The position numbers were made by a program, and so were the translations under genes. From positions 894,001 to 958,000 of the forward strand of contig NZ_CP011971.1 of assembly GCF_001579945.1 (NCBI RefSeq): a DNA stretch of 64,000 bases, given 5' to 3'. The notes below the pieces were generated by a model. The model did no database searches. It was not told the DNA's origin and saw nothing but the letters and a program-made list of their open reading frames with translations. Shown here in pieces: positions 1-9,314 of the stretch. How positions within the stretch are numbered: the stretch's first letter is position 1; every line of letters begins with the position of its first letter. The DNA comes from Steroidobacter denitrificans. GTDB lineage: Bacteria > Pseudomonadota > Gammaproteobacteria > Steroidobacterales > Steroidobacteraceae.

Positions 1-1
1 C

Positions 2-328
2 GCCGGCGGATACCTGTCGCTGCGCGTCGACGGGCAGTTCAAGGGCAAGTACTTGATGACTTCCGACCTGACTCCCGGTGCCGGTCCGACGGCGCAGGAG
101 GATCCGGCGCTGCGCAAGGCGGCGACCTCGCCCGATCAGTGGCTCGTCAATGCACGTCTCGCCTTGAGCGATATCGAACTGCGCAATGCCAGACTCGGGG
201 TCTCGCTCTGGGGTAAGAATGTCTTCAATAATCGTCATATAGCCCAGTATGTCCCGGCCGGCTTCATCGGCTTGGCCATCTATGAGCAGGCGCGGACTTA
301 CGGTTTGGATCTGACCGTCGATTTCTAG
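2..328 (+). CDS. TonB-dependent receptor, C-terminal end (5' truncated by window)
   Basis: Open frame from the window edge to a stop at 326-328, about 108 residues. It is the last part of an outer-membrane beta-barrel transporter that uses TonB energy to import a substrate. It ends in an aromatic residue (VDF), as barrel proteins do for BAM recognition. It aligns without gaps to the C-terminus of the complete receptor at 1501-3951, sharing AQEDP, RKAAT, PDQWLVNAR, LWGKN and RTYGLDL, so the two are close paralogues. The N-terminal plug lies outside the window. The gene converges on the AraC-type regulator downstream. Confidence 0.9.
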   Translation, partial: AGGYLSLRVDGQFKGKYLMTSDLTPGAGPTAQEDPALRKAATSPDQWLVNARLALSDIELRNARLGVSLWGKNVFNNRHIAQYVPAGFIGLAIYEQARTYGLDLTVDF

Positions 329-359
329 TCGGATCAGCAGGAAAGATCAGGCTTCGAAA

Positions 360-398
360 GGTGAGCTGGAAGGGGTGCATACACCCCTTCCGCTCACC
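360..398. terminator. Strong hairpin between convergent genes
   Basis: Left arm 360-377 pairs with 382-398: a 7-bp outer stem GGTGAGC/GCTCACC and a 10-bp inner stem GGAAGGGGTG/CACCCCTTCC, with one bulged T at 367 and a 4-nt loop. It lies between the 3' ends of the truncated receptor (+) and the AraC gene (-), so it probably ends transcription from both sides. Neither side has a long T run, so a classic intrinsic terminator is not certain. Confidence 0.6.
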
Positions 399-465
399 GC
401 GGAAATCCAGCCTTCGATGGGCGCAACTTTGCGCCTCCAATCAAGAACCTCTACTTAGATATTAA

Positions 466-1419
466 TTAGGAGGCTGCCGTTGACCGTGAGGCTCGGCTCC
501 GATAGGCGTGGGGCGTCATGCCAAAGGATTGGTGGAAGCTCCGAGAGAAATACTGGGGATCAGCATAGCCTACGGTAAACGATATCTGCTTGATCGGCAT
601 CTGGGTCGTCTCGAGCAGGCTACAGGCGTGCTGCAGGCGCATACGAATGAAGTAACGCATCGGCGCAAGGCCGGTCAGCTTCTTGAAAGTCCTTAGAAAA
701 TGATAGGGTGAGAGATTGGCGATTCTCGCCATTTCTTCCAATCGCGGAGGATCATCGAGTCGCTCCACCATGAAACCACGAATCCGGTCTAGATCGATGC
801 GATTCTTCTTCTCGTTAGCCTCGTGCGAAGCGAGCATGGGAATGCTGGTCAGAAGCGCCTTCAGAAGATTGGCACAGTTGACGAATCTATTGATCGTGAA
901 ATTTGCCAGTTGCAGATCATGTAGTTGGCACAGCTTCTCGAATTGAACGATCAACTCAGGATTCAGGCCGACGCGAGTCACCTGTTCGGAAGGATCGATG
1001 AACTGGATGTAGTCTGTGCTCAGAGTACCGGAGAATGCCAGCCAATAGAACGTCAGCCGCTTCCCCTTCGTCGTCGCCGTCAACTGAACTCTGCCCGGTG
1101 GGCTGACTGCGATTTCGCCGGGACCGAGCCGCCAGTCATAGTCGTCCGACCTCAACCTTACCTCGCCGCCGACACAATAATAGATGACGTGACACGCCTG
1201 TAGGAAGGCGTTGTGTCCAGGATCCCGGCGGTAATGACCGGCTGCTCGAGTGTAAAGATCGCTGCTCAGTGCGTGTCCGTGCAATGCCCGACGCAGATCG
1301 GTCGGCAGGATGAAGCGCGAGCATCCGTTCGGGATTGGGTACTCCCGGATCGGGTAATCGCGGATCCCGAGGTTGCGCACCTCGTGCAGGTTTGCAGGCA
1401 TGTGGGCAAGAATCTCCAT
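466..1419 (-). CDS. AraC-family transcriptional regulator
   Basis: 317 residues. The C-terminal third (about 213-311) is a double helix-turn-helix AraC DNA-binding domain: the first helix pair includes LEEMARIANLSPYHFLRTFK and the second contains IKQISFTVGYADPQYFSRSF, the classic signature. The N-terminal part resembles an AraC-type cupin sensor (LGPGEIAVSPPG). It is divergent from the receptor at 1501 and convergent with the upstream receptor fragment, so it most likely controls receptor expression in response to the imported compound or a metabolite. The ATG at 1419 was used; an in-frame ATG six codons later is also possible. The effector cannot be predicted. Confidence 0.9.
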   Translation of the reverse strand: MEILAHMPANLHEVRNLGIRDYPIREYPIPNGCSRFILPTDLRRALHGHALSSDLYTRAAGHYRRDPGHNAFLQACHVIYYCVGGEVRLRSDDYDWRLGPGEIAVSPPGRVQLTATTKGKRLTFYWLAFSGTLSTDYIQFIDPSEQVTRVGLNPELIVQFEKLCQLHDLQLANFTINRFVNCANLLKALLTSIPMLASHEANEKKNRIDLDRIRGFMVERLDDPPRLEEMARIANLSPYHFLRTFKKLTGLAPMRYFIRMRLQHACSLLETTQMPIKQISFTVGYADPQYFSRSFHQSFGMTPHAYRSRASRSTAAS

Positions 1420-1434
1420 GCGTTGAGCAACCCC

Positions 1435-1458
1435 GTGTAGCGCAAAAAAATGCTACAC
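1435..1458. promoter_or_regulatory. Inverted repeat in the AraC/TonB-receptor divergent intergenic region
   Basis: GTGTAGC (1435-1441) and GCTACAC (1452-1458) form perfect 7-bp arms around a 10-bp A-rich spacer. It lies between the AraC start (1419) and the receptor start (1501), so it is a candidate operator. No confident -10/-35 pair was found nearby. Confidence 0.4.
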
Positions 1459-1500
1459 CAGCTAGCCTTGACAGGCAATTCCAGCCAGGGGGTTCAGAGC

Positions 1501-3951
1501 ATGATGATGAGCATAGCCCGGTCGGACGACATGGCGGTGAGAAAGGCCCACAGCCTGCGCTCTGTGATACTTGCAGGAGCGGCGCTGGCGACGGTTCTGC
1601 CTATCGTGCAGACGCTGGCAGCCGATCAGGCCTTTGTACTCGAAGAAATTGTGGTGACCGCGCAAAAGCGCAAGCAGAACATTCAGGACGTGCCGATCTC
1701 GGTCACTGCGTTGAGCTCCGATTCGATCGTCGCCAATCGCATCGAGAGCGTGAACGATCTCAGCGCGATCACACCGAATCTCACGGTTCGCCCTGCTGCA
1801 GGTGCCAACAGGAGTCCTCAGTATTCGATGCGCGGCATCTATACATTCGGTAGCGCTCTAGGAACGGACAAAGGCGTATCGCTCTATATCGACGGCGTGT
1901 ATGTGCAGAATGCAGTGGGTTCGCTCTTTCAGTTCGCCGACATCGAGCAGATCGAAGTGTTGCGTGGGCCTCAGGGTACACTGTTCGGCCGCAACTCGAC
2001 TGGTGGTGCGATCAGTATCACCACCCGCAGACCGACCGGAGAGTTTGGTTTCCGTCAGGAGCTGACCTCCGGTAACTACAGCCAGTTTCGGTCGAAGACG
2101 CGCATCGATTTGCCGCGCATGGGGCCGCTCAGCCTGACGGCTTCCTATCTATACTCCGATCGCGATGGCGACACCCGCAATCTCGGCGCCGGAACGGTGT
2201 GGGATCATGGTCCAGCGACCGGCGGTGCTAAGGGGTTTTTGACTTCGCCAAAGAGGCTGGGCGATGAGAAGGTCAAAGGTGTCTTTGTCGCCGCCGAGTT
2301 CGACTTTCATGAAGATTTCGATCTGTCCTATAAATTCGACTTATCCGACACAGATTTCACGCCGCCCGCCGTAGGGGTTGCCTACCTGGCGACGCCGGCT
2401 GCCGCGGAGCTCGGCGGCACCCCTCCTTCCACCACTCCATACGTATTTTACAACGCCAGCCCGAACCTGATGACACCCATCACGACAAAGCGCCCGGACG
2501 CCGTGAATAACTGGTATAGCACTGACGGTGTGACCAAGACCTATGGTCATAACTTGACGGCCAACTGGCGGGTAAACGATTGGGCAACGCTCAAGAACAT
2601 CCTTGCTTATCGCAGGACGAGTCTATACATAAATAACCAAACCGATGGTCTGGGTGGACTAATCGTACCGGGTACCGAGACGCCATTCGTGTTCGTGGCG
2701 AACAATTCCGGAGGATTCGATAAGCAGTGGAGTGACGAACTACAGCTCAATATCACCAGGGATCGATTTGATCTTACCGCCGGACTGATCCACTTCCAGA
2801 ACGATCAGGAAACGTTAGGCATTGCCGGTGCATTCAACTCGCTGCAGGGTGCGGCTCTGATGGGACAGGGAACACTCTTTGCGGGAACTCCCTTCGTGAT
2901 ACCTGCGAATTCCGGATTCTTTCGTCCAAGTGTAAAGGCGAAGTCCGACGCCTTCTATATTCAGCCGGAAATTCATCTTTCTGATAAGTTGGATTTCGTG
3001 GTGGGCTATCGCATCACCAAGGATGACAAGAAGGGAACGGAGGTCATGCCCGGTTCGGTTAGTCCCGTGTACTCGCCATCGTTGGGTCAGTCCTCTCCGA
3101 TCCGCTACAAAGATACCCGTGATACCTATCTCGTCGGTTTCAACTACAAGCCGGCGGATAATCTGCTCACCTATGTCAAGTATGCTACAGGGTATATCTC
3201 GGGCGGGCAGTTAGCCACGATCGAATTCGCTCCGGAGACGGCCAAGTCCTATGAAGCCGGCGTGAAGAGCGAACTCTTAGATCGGCGACTGCGCAGCAAT
3301 CTCGCCGTATATCACGTGAAATATGGCTCGATTCAGCAGGCCGCTTTGGGATCACAGACCGGCATTCCTTCGTCGATTCCTTTCGGTCAAGCCATTATTC
3401 CAACCGCTGATGCGACGGCTTATGGTTTCGAATGGGAAAACACGCTGGTTCCGGTCGATCGGGTGATGCTTGGCGCCGGTGTGGGATACACCCGCTTCAA
3501 GTACGATGACGACACGGTATTTTCGGGATATCGCATTACTCACGGGGCGCCTGGATTTCAGGAATACAATCGCCCGGAGTGGACCGGTAATCTTTTTGCT
3601 CAGTATGATGGCCCGCAGATCTTTGCTGGCGGTCATCTCTCGGCGCGAGTGGATGGACAGTTCAAAAGCAAGTATCTGATGACCTCCGATACGTCGCCTG
3701 GATCCGGGCTGACCGCACAGGAGGATCCTGTCTACCGTAAAGCTGCAACGGCGCCCGACCAATGGCTCGTAAATGCCCGGTTCGCGTTGAGCGGTCTGGA
3801 GGTGCGAGGTTCAAAGGTGGAGCTCTCGCTCTGGGGCAAAAATATCTTCGATAACGGAAATATCGTTCAGTATTCCGGGCTGGGTTTTGCGGGCGCGGTC
3901 ATCTATGAGCGGGCGCGAACCTACGGTTTGGATTTGAATGTCGAGTTCTAG
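1501..3951 (+). CDS. TonB-dependent receptor
   Basis: 816 residues from ATG 1501, which follows AGGGGG (1487-1492) with an 8-nt spacer. An in-frame ATG at 1450 lacks such a site. A basic N-terminus and a hydrophobic stretch (about 19-40) form a signal peptide, followed by the TonB-box/plug entry EEIVVTAQKR (48-57) and plug motifs DVPISVTA, YIDGVYV and VLRGPQGTLFGRNSTGG. The remainder is the 22-strand barrel, ending NVEF. Receptors of this style accompany catabolic loci for hydrophobic natural products in proteobacteria, and the CoA genes downstream fit that. It is a paralogue of the receptor fragment at 2-328. The base composition appears more A/T-rich than later parts of the window. Confidence 0.93.
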   Translation: MMMSIARSDDMAVRKAHSLRSVILAGAALATVLPIVQTLAADQAFVLEEIVVTAQKRKQNIQDVPISVTALSSDSIVANRIESVNDLSAITPNLTVRPAAGANRSPQYSMRGIYTFGSALGTDKGVSLYIDGVYVQNAVGSLFQFADIEQIEVLRGPQGTLFGRNSTGGAISITTRRPTGEFGFRQELTSGNYSQFRSKTRIDLPRMGPLSLTASYLYSDRDGDTRNLGAGTVWDHGPATGGAKGFLTSPKRLGDEKVKGVFVAAEFDFHEDFDLSYKFDLSDTDFTPPAVGVAYLATPAAAELGGTPPSTTPYVFYNASPNLMTPITTKRPDAVNNWYSTDGVTKTYGHNLTANWRVNDWATLKNILAYRRTSLYINNQTDGLGGLIVPGTETPFVFVANNSGGFDKQWSDELQLNITRDRFDLTAGLIHFQNDQETLGIAGAFNSLQGAALMGQGTLFAGTPFVIPANSGFFRPSVKAKSDAFYIQPEIHLSDKLDFVVGYRITKDDKKGTEVMPGSVSPVYSPSLGQSSPIRYKDTRDTYLVGFNYKPADNLLTYVKYATGYISGGQLATIEFAPETAKSYEAGVKSELLDRRLRSNLAVYHVKYGSIQQAALGSQTGIPSSIPFGQAIIPTADATAYGFEWENTLVPVDRVMLGAGVGYTRFKYDDDTVFSGYRITHGAPGFQEYNRPEWTGNLFAQYDGPQIFAGGHLSARVDGQFKSKYLMTSDTSPGSGLTAQEDPVYRKAATAPDQWLVNARFALSGLEVRGSKVELSLWGKNIFDNGNIVQYSGLGFAGAVIYERARTYGLDLNVEF

Positions 3952-4003
3952 AAGGCCTCGATGCACTCAAATGCTGAAATGCTGATGTGAGGATTTTCGG
4001 ATC

Positions 4004-5023
4004 ATGAAAGTCTGGGCTACGGCGGACTTCCAGATGCCCTACAGGCAGTTGGGGGCATTTGCCCAGCGTGCTGAAGCGCTAGGCTTCGACGGCATTAAGG
4101 TTGCGGATCAAGTTTCCGATGGTTTTCTGAACGCGGCAGCAGCGCTCAGTGCCACGACCCGCATCACTGTTTGTGCGCCGGCATTGGTTGCTTTTGCTCG
4201 CAGCCCGATGATCGTCGCGATCGCAGCCTGGGATCTGCGCGGCGCCTTCGGGAAGCGATTCGAGCTTGGACTGGGTCCACAGGTTCGCGGCAACATCATC
4301 CGCCGCTACAGTGAACGATGGGTCCCTCCTGCGCCTCGTATGCGGGAGTATGTACAAGCGTTGCGCATGATTTTCGACTGCTGGCAACACGGTATCCCGT
4401 TACATTTCGAAGGGCGGCACTACACTTTTACGCGAATGCAGGAATTCGTCAAACCGCCACCCATCGAGTATCCCGACGTGCCGATCATCGTTGCGGGTAT
4501 CGGCCCTCTCATGACCGCGGTAGCAGGTGAGGTGGCTGATGCATTGGCGACTCATCCTACCAATGTCGCGCCTCGCTTCATCCGCGAGCGAACTCTGCCG
4601 CAACTCGAGCGTGGTGCGGCAAGAGCCGGTCGCTCTCCAGATGACATTGATCTACGCATTAACTGTCTTTCGGCGACAGGTGTGGACGAGCGTGCGACAC
4701 GAGAGAGTCGCGAGAAGCTGCGAACGATCATGGGCACGCTATTTTCGACCCCGAGCTACTGGCCGATTCTTGAACTGTACGGCTGGCAGGATCGCGGGGC
4801 ACACTTAAACCGCCTCGTGCGCGAGGGGCGATGGCAGGATTTGGCTTGCGTGATCACTGACGAGATGCTCGACGTGTTGATCCCTACCGCACCTTACAGT
4901 GAGATCGCCGATGTCCTGCGTGAACGCTACGCCAATCTCGCCGACAATGTCTCGCTTGCGCTGCCCGAGAATCCGATGCTGGACACGGAGGTTGCCAGGG
5001 TGATCCAGCGATTGCACGAGTAA
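4004..5023 (+). CDS. LLM-class flavin-dependent oxidoreductase
   Basis: 339 residues with the bacterial luciferase-like TIM-barrel pattern: an N-terminal QLGAFAQRAEALGFDGIKVADQ segment (first strand and helix), an RFELGLGPQ segment, and the central VPIIVAGIGPLM. It most resembles the subfamily often named F420-dependent, but gammaproteobacteria usually lack F420, so an FMN-dependent monooxygenase or reductase is more likely. It starts 52 bp after the receptor and ends 9 bp before the CoA-transferase gene, so it belongs to the same transcription unit. It is the only clear oxygenase candidate in the island. The substrate is unknown. Confidence 0.82.
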   Translation: MKVWATADFQMPYRQLGAFAQRAEALGFDGIKVADQVSDGFLNAAAALSATTRITVCAPALVAFARSPMIVAIAAWDLRGAFGKRFELGLGPQVRGNIIRRYSERWVPPAPRMREYVQALRMIFDCWQHGIPLHFEGRHYTFTRMQEFVKPPPIEYPDVPIIVAGIGPLMTAVAGEVADALATHPTNVAPRFIRERTLPQLERGAARAGRSPDDIDLRINCLSATGVDERATRESREKLRTIMGTLFSTPSYWPILELYGWQDRGAHLNRLVREGRWQDLACVITDEMLDVLIPTAPYSEIADVLRERYANLADNVSLALPENPMLDTEVARVIQRLHE

Positions 5024-5032
5024 CGCGCTACG

Positions 5033-7507
5033 ATGAATGATGCATCGTTGCCAATAGTGCCGGCCTCCGGCGGCGCGCTCGAGGGTCTGCGCATCGTGGA
5101 ACTGGCGCAAGGTGTCGCCGGACCCTTCTGCGGAAAGCTGCTCGCTGATTATGGAGCCGATGTTGTCAAGGTGGAGCCGCCGGAGAAGGGTGACGTCACG
5201 CGCAGCTGGGGACCGTTCCCCAGCGATCAGGCTGACGTAGAGAAGAGCGGCCTCTTCTTTTTCCTCAATACGAATAAGCGTAGCGTTACGCTCGACATAA
5301 ACGTTGCAGGTGACAAGGAACGGTTGCTCGACTTGATAAGCAGAGCCGACGTGCTAATCGGTAGCTCACGTCTACGAGAGCTGCAAGAGCAAGGTCTTGA
5401 CTACGACTCACTCGCACGCCTCAACCCGAAGCTCGTGATGATTTCGTGCACACCCTACGGTCAGACCGGGCCGTATGCGGAGTGGAACGGATATGATCTG
5501 AATGCCTACCATCTCTCCGCTACGGGTAGCCGCTACTGCGGACTTCCCGATCGTGAACCACTGGAGAACGGTACCTTCACCGCGGATTTCTTCGGCGGTT
5601 TTGCGGCAGCTGCATGGGGACTGGGTGTGGTTCTAGGGCGCGATCAAGTTGGTGGTGGTCAACACGTCGACTGTTCTTCGGCGGAAGTTCTAGCCGCACT
5701 TGTTGTCGGTTCCTTGAACGTCGGCGGCTACGTTCAGGATAGCGTTTTCAACCGGCGTACCGGCCAAGGAATGGGGCTGGCATGTCCTGCCCGCATCTAT
5801 CCATGTCAGGATGGCTGGGTTTTCATCATCGCCCTGGAAACCCGTCAGTGGAAAGGTCTGTGCCGTGCGATGGGTGATCCAGATTGGGCCATGCCGGAGT
5901 TGTTCCACGAGTTGCATTCTCGTGGTGAAAACCGTGATCTGATCGACCCCATGGTCGAGAAATGGACGCTGGGACGCTCGAAGAACGAGATTATGGAAAT
6001 TTGCCAGGCTCATGGCTGTCCTGCGACTGCACTCTACGATATGGCCGATCTCGCCGGGCTTCCGCATCTTCTGGAGCGGGGTTACTGGACGGAACTGGAA
6101 CATCCTGCGCTGGGTCGCGTGCGTACCCTGGGTGCAGCCATGAGATTACCTGACTGCCCAGGCGGACCACGACTGGGCGCACCGTTGCTGGGGGAGCACA
6201 ACGCGGAGATTTTCGCCGAGTGTAGATCGGCAAAAGCGGTGTCTGCGGTGCAGGTGGAGAGTGCATGCGCTACGAAACCGCAGGCTTCCAGCCAGCTTCC
6301 GCTGAGCGGCATGCGCGTAGCGAACTTCGGTTGGGGGCTGGTCGGTCCGATGGTGGGGCAGCTGCTGTCCTTCCTCGGTGCCGAGGTATACAAGATCGAG
6401 TCGAACGCCCGAATCGACTTCCAGCGTAAAGTACCGCCTTTTCATCGAGGCATACCGGATCCAGATCGTAGTATCCAGAATCATGCCTGCTGGGCGGGCA
6501 ATGGCAGCGTTACTCTCGATCTGAAGCGGCCCGAAGCCCAGGAGTTGGCGCTGAAGCTCGTGGCGAAGTGTGACGTAGCGATCGAGAACTTCAGCCCCGG
6601 TGTGCTGCAGCGGATGAACCTTGGCTATGAGCAGCTGAAATCGGTGCGGCCGGATCTGATCATGGTGTCGATGCCAGCTGCGGGCTTTACTGGTCCGCTG
6701 CACAAGCTGCGTACCTACGGCAACAGTCTAGCGTGCCTTGCCGGGCTCGACTCCGTTACCGGCTACTATGATTCATCTCGACCATTGGGTATGGAGACCG
6801 CGCCGGCTGACATGTTGGGTGGAGTGATCGGTGCGCTCGCCGTGCTGATAGCCGCCTACCATCGCCGGCGCACCGGTAAGGGGCAGCATATTGAATGCTC
6901 GCAGCAGGAGGCGTTCATGCATTTGATCGGACCCGGCTTCCTCGACTACGTATTGAATGGACGCGTGGCTGGACCGCTCGGCAACCGGCATCCCCTCCAA
7001 GCGGCGGCGCCGCACGGCGTCTTTCGCTGCCGCGGCGAGGATCGCTGGATCGCTCTTGCGGTGACCACAGACGAAGAGTGGCGGGGACTCGTGGCCGCGC
7101 TAGGCAACCCAGCATGGGCGTTCGCTCCGGAACTGGCGGAGCTGCGCGGCCGATTGCGCGATATTGACGCCATACACATGCATCTGGCAGCGTGGACTCA
7201 GGGTCACGATGATTACGAACTGGCGCAGCTCCTGCAGCGTCACGGTGTCGCGGCAACGCCAGTTCTGAACGTTGCTGATCTGCTGAGCGACCCACATTTT
7301 CGCGCACGCAGCACTTTTATCGAGGTCATGCACCCACTCGGTTTCACTGAGACTATTTATGGAGCGTACGTTAAATGCAGCCGCAGCAAACCGCACGTGC
7401 ATCCCGGTCCGGCGCGCGGCAGCGACAATGAACGAGTGTTTAAGGGATTACTTGGCCTGACGGAGGCGCGCTATAGGGAACTGGTCGAACGACAGATCAT
7501 CTATTAG
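5033..7507 (+). CDS. Fused double-domain CaiB/BaiF (family III) CoA-transferase
   Basis: 824 residues containing two complete family III CoA-transferase domains, about 1-395 and 423-824, joined by an Ala/Ser-rich linker. Each half starts with the family motif (LRIVELAQGVAGPFCGKLLADYG; MRVANFGWGLVGPMVGQLLS) and each keeps the catalytic Asp that forms the acyl anhydride, D185 in ADFFGG and D593 in ADMLGG. Normal members are about 400 residues and dimerise as interlocked rings, so this fusion may be an obligate pseudo-heterodimer. It probably activates a carboxylic acid to its CoA ester using another acyl-CoA. No acyl-CoA ligase is present in the window, so this enzyme could provide the activation step. 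Confidence 0.9.
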   Translation: MNDASLPIVPASGGALEGLRIVELAQGVAGPFCGKLLADYGADVVKVEPPEKGDVTRSWGPFPSDQADVEKSGLFFFLNTNKRSVTLDINVAGDKERLLDLISRADVLIGSSRLRELQEQGLDYDSLARLNPKLVMISCTPYGQTGPYAEWNGYDLNAYHLSATGSRYCGLPDREPLENGTFTADFFGGFAAAAWGLGVVLGRDQVGGGQHVDCSSAEVLAALVVGSLNVGGYVQDSVFNRRTGQGMGLACPARIYPCQDGWVFIIALETRQWKGLCRAMGDPDWAMPELFHELHSRGENRDLIDPMVEKWTLGRSKNEIMEICQAHGCPATALYDMADLAGLPHLLERGYWTELEHPALGRVRTLGAAMRLPDCPGGPRLGAPLLGEHNAEIFAECRSAKAVSAVQVESACATKPQASSQLPLSGMRVANFGWGLVGPMVGQLLSFLGAEVYKIESNARIDFQRKVPPFHRGIPDPDRSIQNHACWAGNGSVTLDLKRPEAQELALKLVAKCDVAIENFSPGVLQRMNLGYEQLKSVRPDLIMVSMPAAGFTGPLHKLRTYGNSLACLAGLDSVTGYYDSSRPLGMETAPADMLGGVIGALAVLIAAYHRRRTGKGQHIECSQQEAFMHLIGPGFLDYVLNGRVAGPLGNRHPLQAAAPHGVFRCRGEDRWIALAVTTDEEWRGLVAALGNPAWAFAPELAELRGRLRDIDAIHMHLAAWTQGHDDYELAQLLQRHGVAATPVLNVADLLSDPHFRARSTFIEVMHPLGFTETIYGAYVKCSRSKPHVHPGPARGSDNERVFKGLLGLTEARYRELVERQIIY

Positions 7508-7527
7508 ATCGCGCGAGGAGAAACGAA

Positions 7528-8775
7528 GTGTTTCATGGCTGGTGGATCGTGGGCGTGGCCATGCTGGCTCAGGCTGTCAGTATCGGGCTGGCCATCTACT
7601 CCTACGGCCTGCTAGTGGTTCCGGTCGGCGCCGAGTTCGATGCCAGCCGCCTGGAGATGATGTGGGGCAAGACCGGCCTGTCGCTGATGACCATGATGGT
7701 CTCGCCGCTTCTCGGTGCTCTGCTCGATAGCCGCTCGACCCGCCTGTTGATGGTTCTCGGTAGCCTGGCGCTGGGCAGCGCCTTTCTCTGGATCTCGCTG
7801 TCGCGCAGCCTGTGGGAATTCGTATTCGCCTATGCTCTGCTGCCTGCCGCAGCGGTCACCCTGCTTGGAACGCTCGGGACGAGCACCCTAGTAACGCGTT
7901 GGTTCATCGGCAAACGCGGCCGTGCATTGAGCCTGGCCGCCCTGGGCAGCTCCCTTGGCGGACTGTTCATTCCCTATGTTTTTCAGGCGCTCATCGATGC
8001 TTTGGGCTGGCGTGCCGCCTGTGCGTGGATCGGTGCCGGCACTGTGACTTTGTTGCTGCCCTTGATCCTGGTGCTGGTCCGTGACCGGCCTGCCGACCTT
8101 GGCCTACATCCGGACGGCGTGGCAACGACGGTAAATTTCACCGCTCACACTGCATCGACCTCGATGCCCGTGGATGGTCTATTGCGTAGCGGCCGCTTCT
8201 GGCAGATCGCGATCGCCATCGGTGCCGTGTTTGCCGTGAGTGCCGCGCTGCTGGTGAATATCGTGCCCTTCGCCCAGGGCCAGGGCATTGCCTCGAAGCC
8301 GGCTGCACTCCTGGTATCGGCCTATGCCATCAGCGGCGTCGGCGGCAAGCTGCTGTTCAGCCTCATCGCCGATCGTGTCGATCTCAAGCGCGCCCTGCTG
8401 GCAGTCATGACGCTGCTGGTTCCACCCGTCCTTACACTGACCTGGACGGATTCTTACGAGGTGATGATGATTTGCGCCATGGTGCTCGGTGCGGTCTCGG
8501 GTGGATTGATGCCCGGATGGACCGCTTTGCTGGCGTATCTTTACGGACCGATGCACTATGGTCGAGTCATGGGCCGGATGCTGCTGGTCATCGGCATTAT
8601 GGCAGCCCTGATCGTTCCGCTCGTGGGTTTTCTTTTCGATCGGCGCGGCGACTACGATATCGCTTTCCTTTGCCTTGCGGTCCTGGTGCTTGCGGCGACG
8701 GCGCTACTGGCGCGAATACGCCAGGACGACCCTCCTGCGGCAGTGGCCGTGCTGCCGGTACGGGAAGGGACTTGA
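7528..8775 (+). CDS. MFS transporter
   Basis: 415 residues with GTG start at 7528 behind GAGGAG (7515-7520). About twelve hydrophobic segments, a charged central loop (about 190-215) and MFS signatures such as WFIGKRGRALSLAALGSSLGG after the fourth segment mark a Major Facilitator carrier of the monocarboxylate/oxalate-formate-like group. It probably moves an organic acid or the pathway substrate across the inner membrane. It sits in line with the CoA-transferase upstream and the SnoaL-like gene downstream. Confidence 0.88.
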   Translation: MFHGWWIVGVAMLAQAVSIGLAIYSYGLLVVPVGAEFDASRLEMMWGKTGLSLMTMMVSPLLGALLDSRSTRLLMVLGSLALGSAFLWISLSRSLWEFVFAYALLPAAAVTLLGTLGTSTLVTRWFIGKRGRALSLAALGSSLGGLFIPYVFQALIDALGWRAACAWIGAGTVTLLLPLILVLVRDRPADLGLHPDGVATTVNFTAHTASTSMPVDGLLRSGRFWQIAIAIGAVFAVSAALLVNIVPFAQGQGIASKPAALLVSAYAISGVGGKLLFSLIADRVDLKRALLAVMTLLVPPVLTLTWTDSYEVMMICAMVLGAVSGGLMPGWTALLAYLYGPMHYGRVMGRMLLVIGIMAALIVPLVGFLFDRRGDYDIAFLCLAVLVLAATALLARIRQDDPPAAVAVLPVREGT

Positions 8776-8801
8776 TCGATTGATTTGGGAGGAGTAAGCA
8801 G

Positions 8802-9314
8802 ATGCAGACCATCGAGCACGGTGCCATCCCGCTCCGGGAGATGGCGGATCGCATGGCCATCACCGAGGTGATTTACAGCTACTGCAGGGCGATGGATCGC
8901 ATCGATGCCGAACTTGGCTACTCCGTCTGGCATGAGGACGGCGAGGCCGACTATGGCGCGATCTATCGCGGCAGCGGCCGTGGTTTCGTCGACTGGGTCT
9001 GCGAGGTGCATCGCACCATGCAGACGCTCTCGCATCAGGTGTCGAACGTGCTCATCACACTCGATGGTGATCGGGCGAGGAGCGAAAGCTGCGTCACCGC
9101 GACGCTGCGCCGCCAGGACGGCGGACGGCTCCTGCAGACCACGGCGTGGGGGCGTTATGTCGATCGCTGGTCGCGCCGCGGCGGACGCTGGGCGATCGAC
9201 CGGCGCATCTATTTGCACGATTTCGATGAACTGCGTGAGGTCACGGCCAGCGCCACGCCGGTCACCGGTCGCCACGATCGTAGCGACCCGTCGTACTCGG
9301 TGCTGGACCCATGA
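8802..9314 (+). CDS. SnoaL-like (NTF2-fold) protein, bile-acid dehydratase-like
   Basis: 170 residues behind GGGAGGAG. It has the NTF2-fold pattern of the SnoaL_4 family. Y27 and D32 (YCRAMD) plus H78 (SHQ) match in order and rough spacing the Tyr/Asp/His triad known from bile-acid 7alpha-dehydratase BaiE, so a dehydratase or isomerase on a polycyclic or alicyclic substrate is plausible. Its stop overlaps the SDR start (ATGA), implying translational coupling. The family also contains non-catalytic members. Confidence 0.72.
   Translation: MQTIEHGAIPLREMADRMAITEVIYSYCRAMDRIDAELGYSVWHEDGEADYGAIYRGSGRGFVDWVCEVHRTMQTLSHQVSNVLITLDGDRARSESCVTATLRRQDGGRLLQTTAWGRYVDRWSRRGGRWAIDRRIYLHDFDELREVTASATPVTGRHDRSDPSYSVLDP

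Noticed and set aside
1468-1473. TTGACA as a -35 box for the TonB receptor
   Set aside because: No -10-like hexamer occurs 16-19 bp downstream before the ribosome-binding site and start codon.
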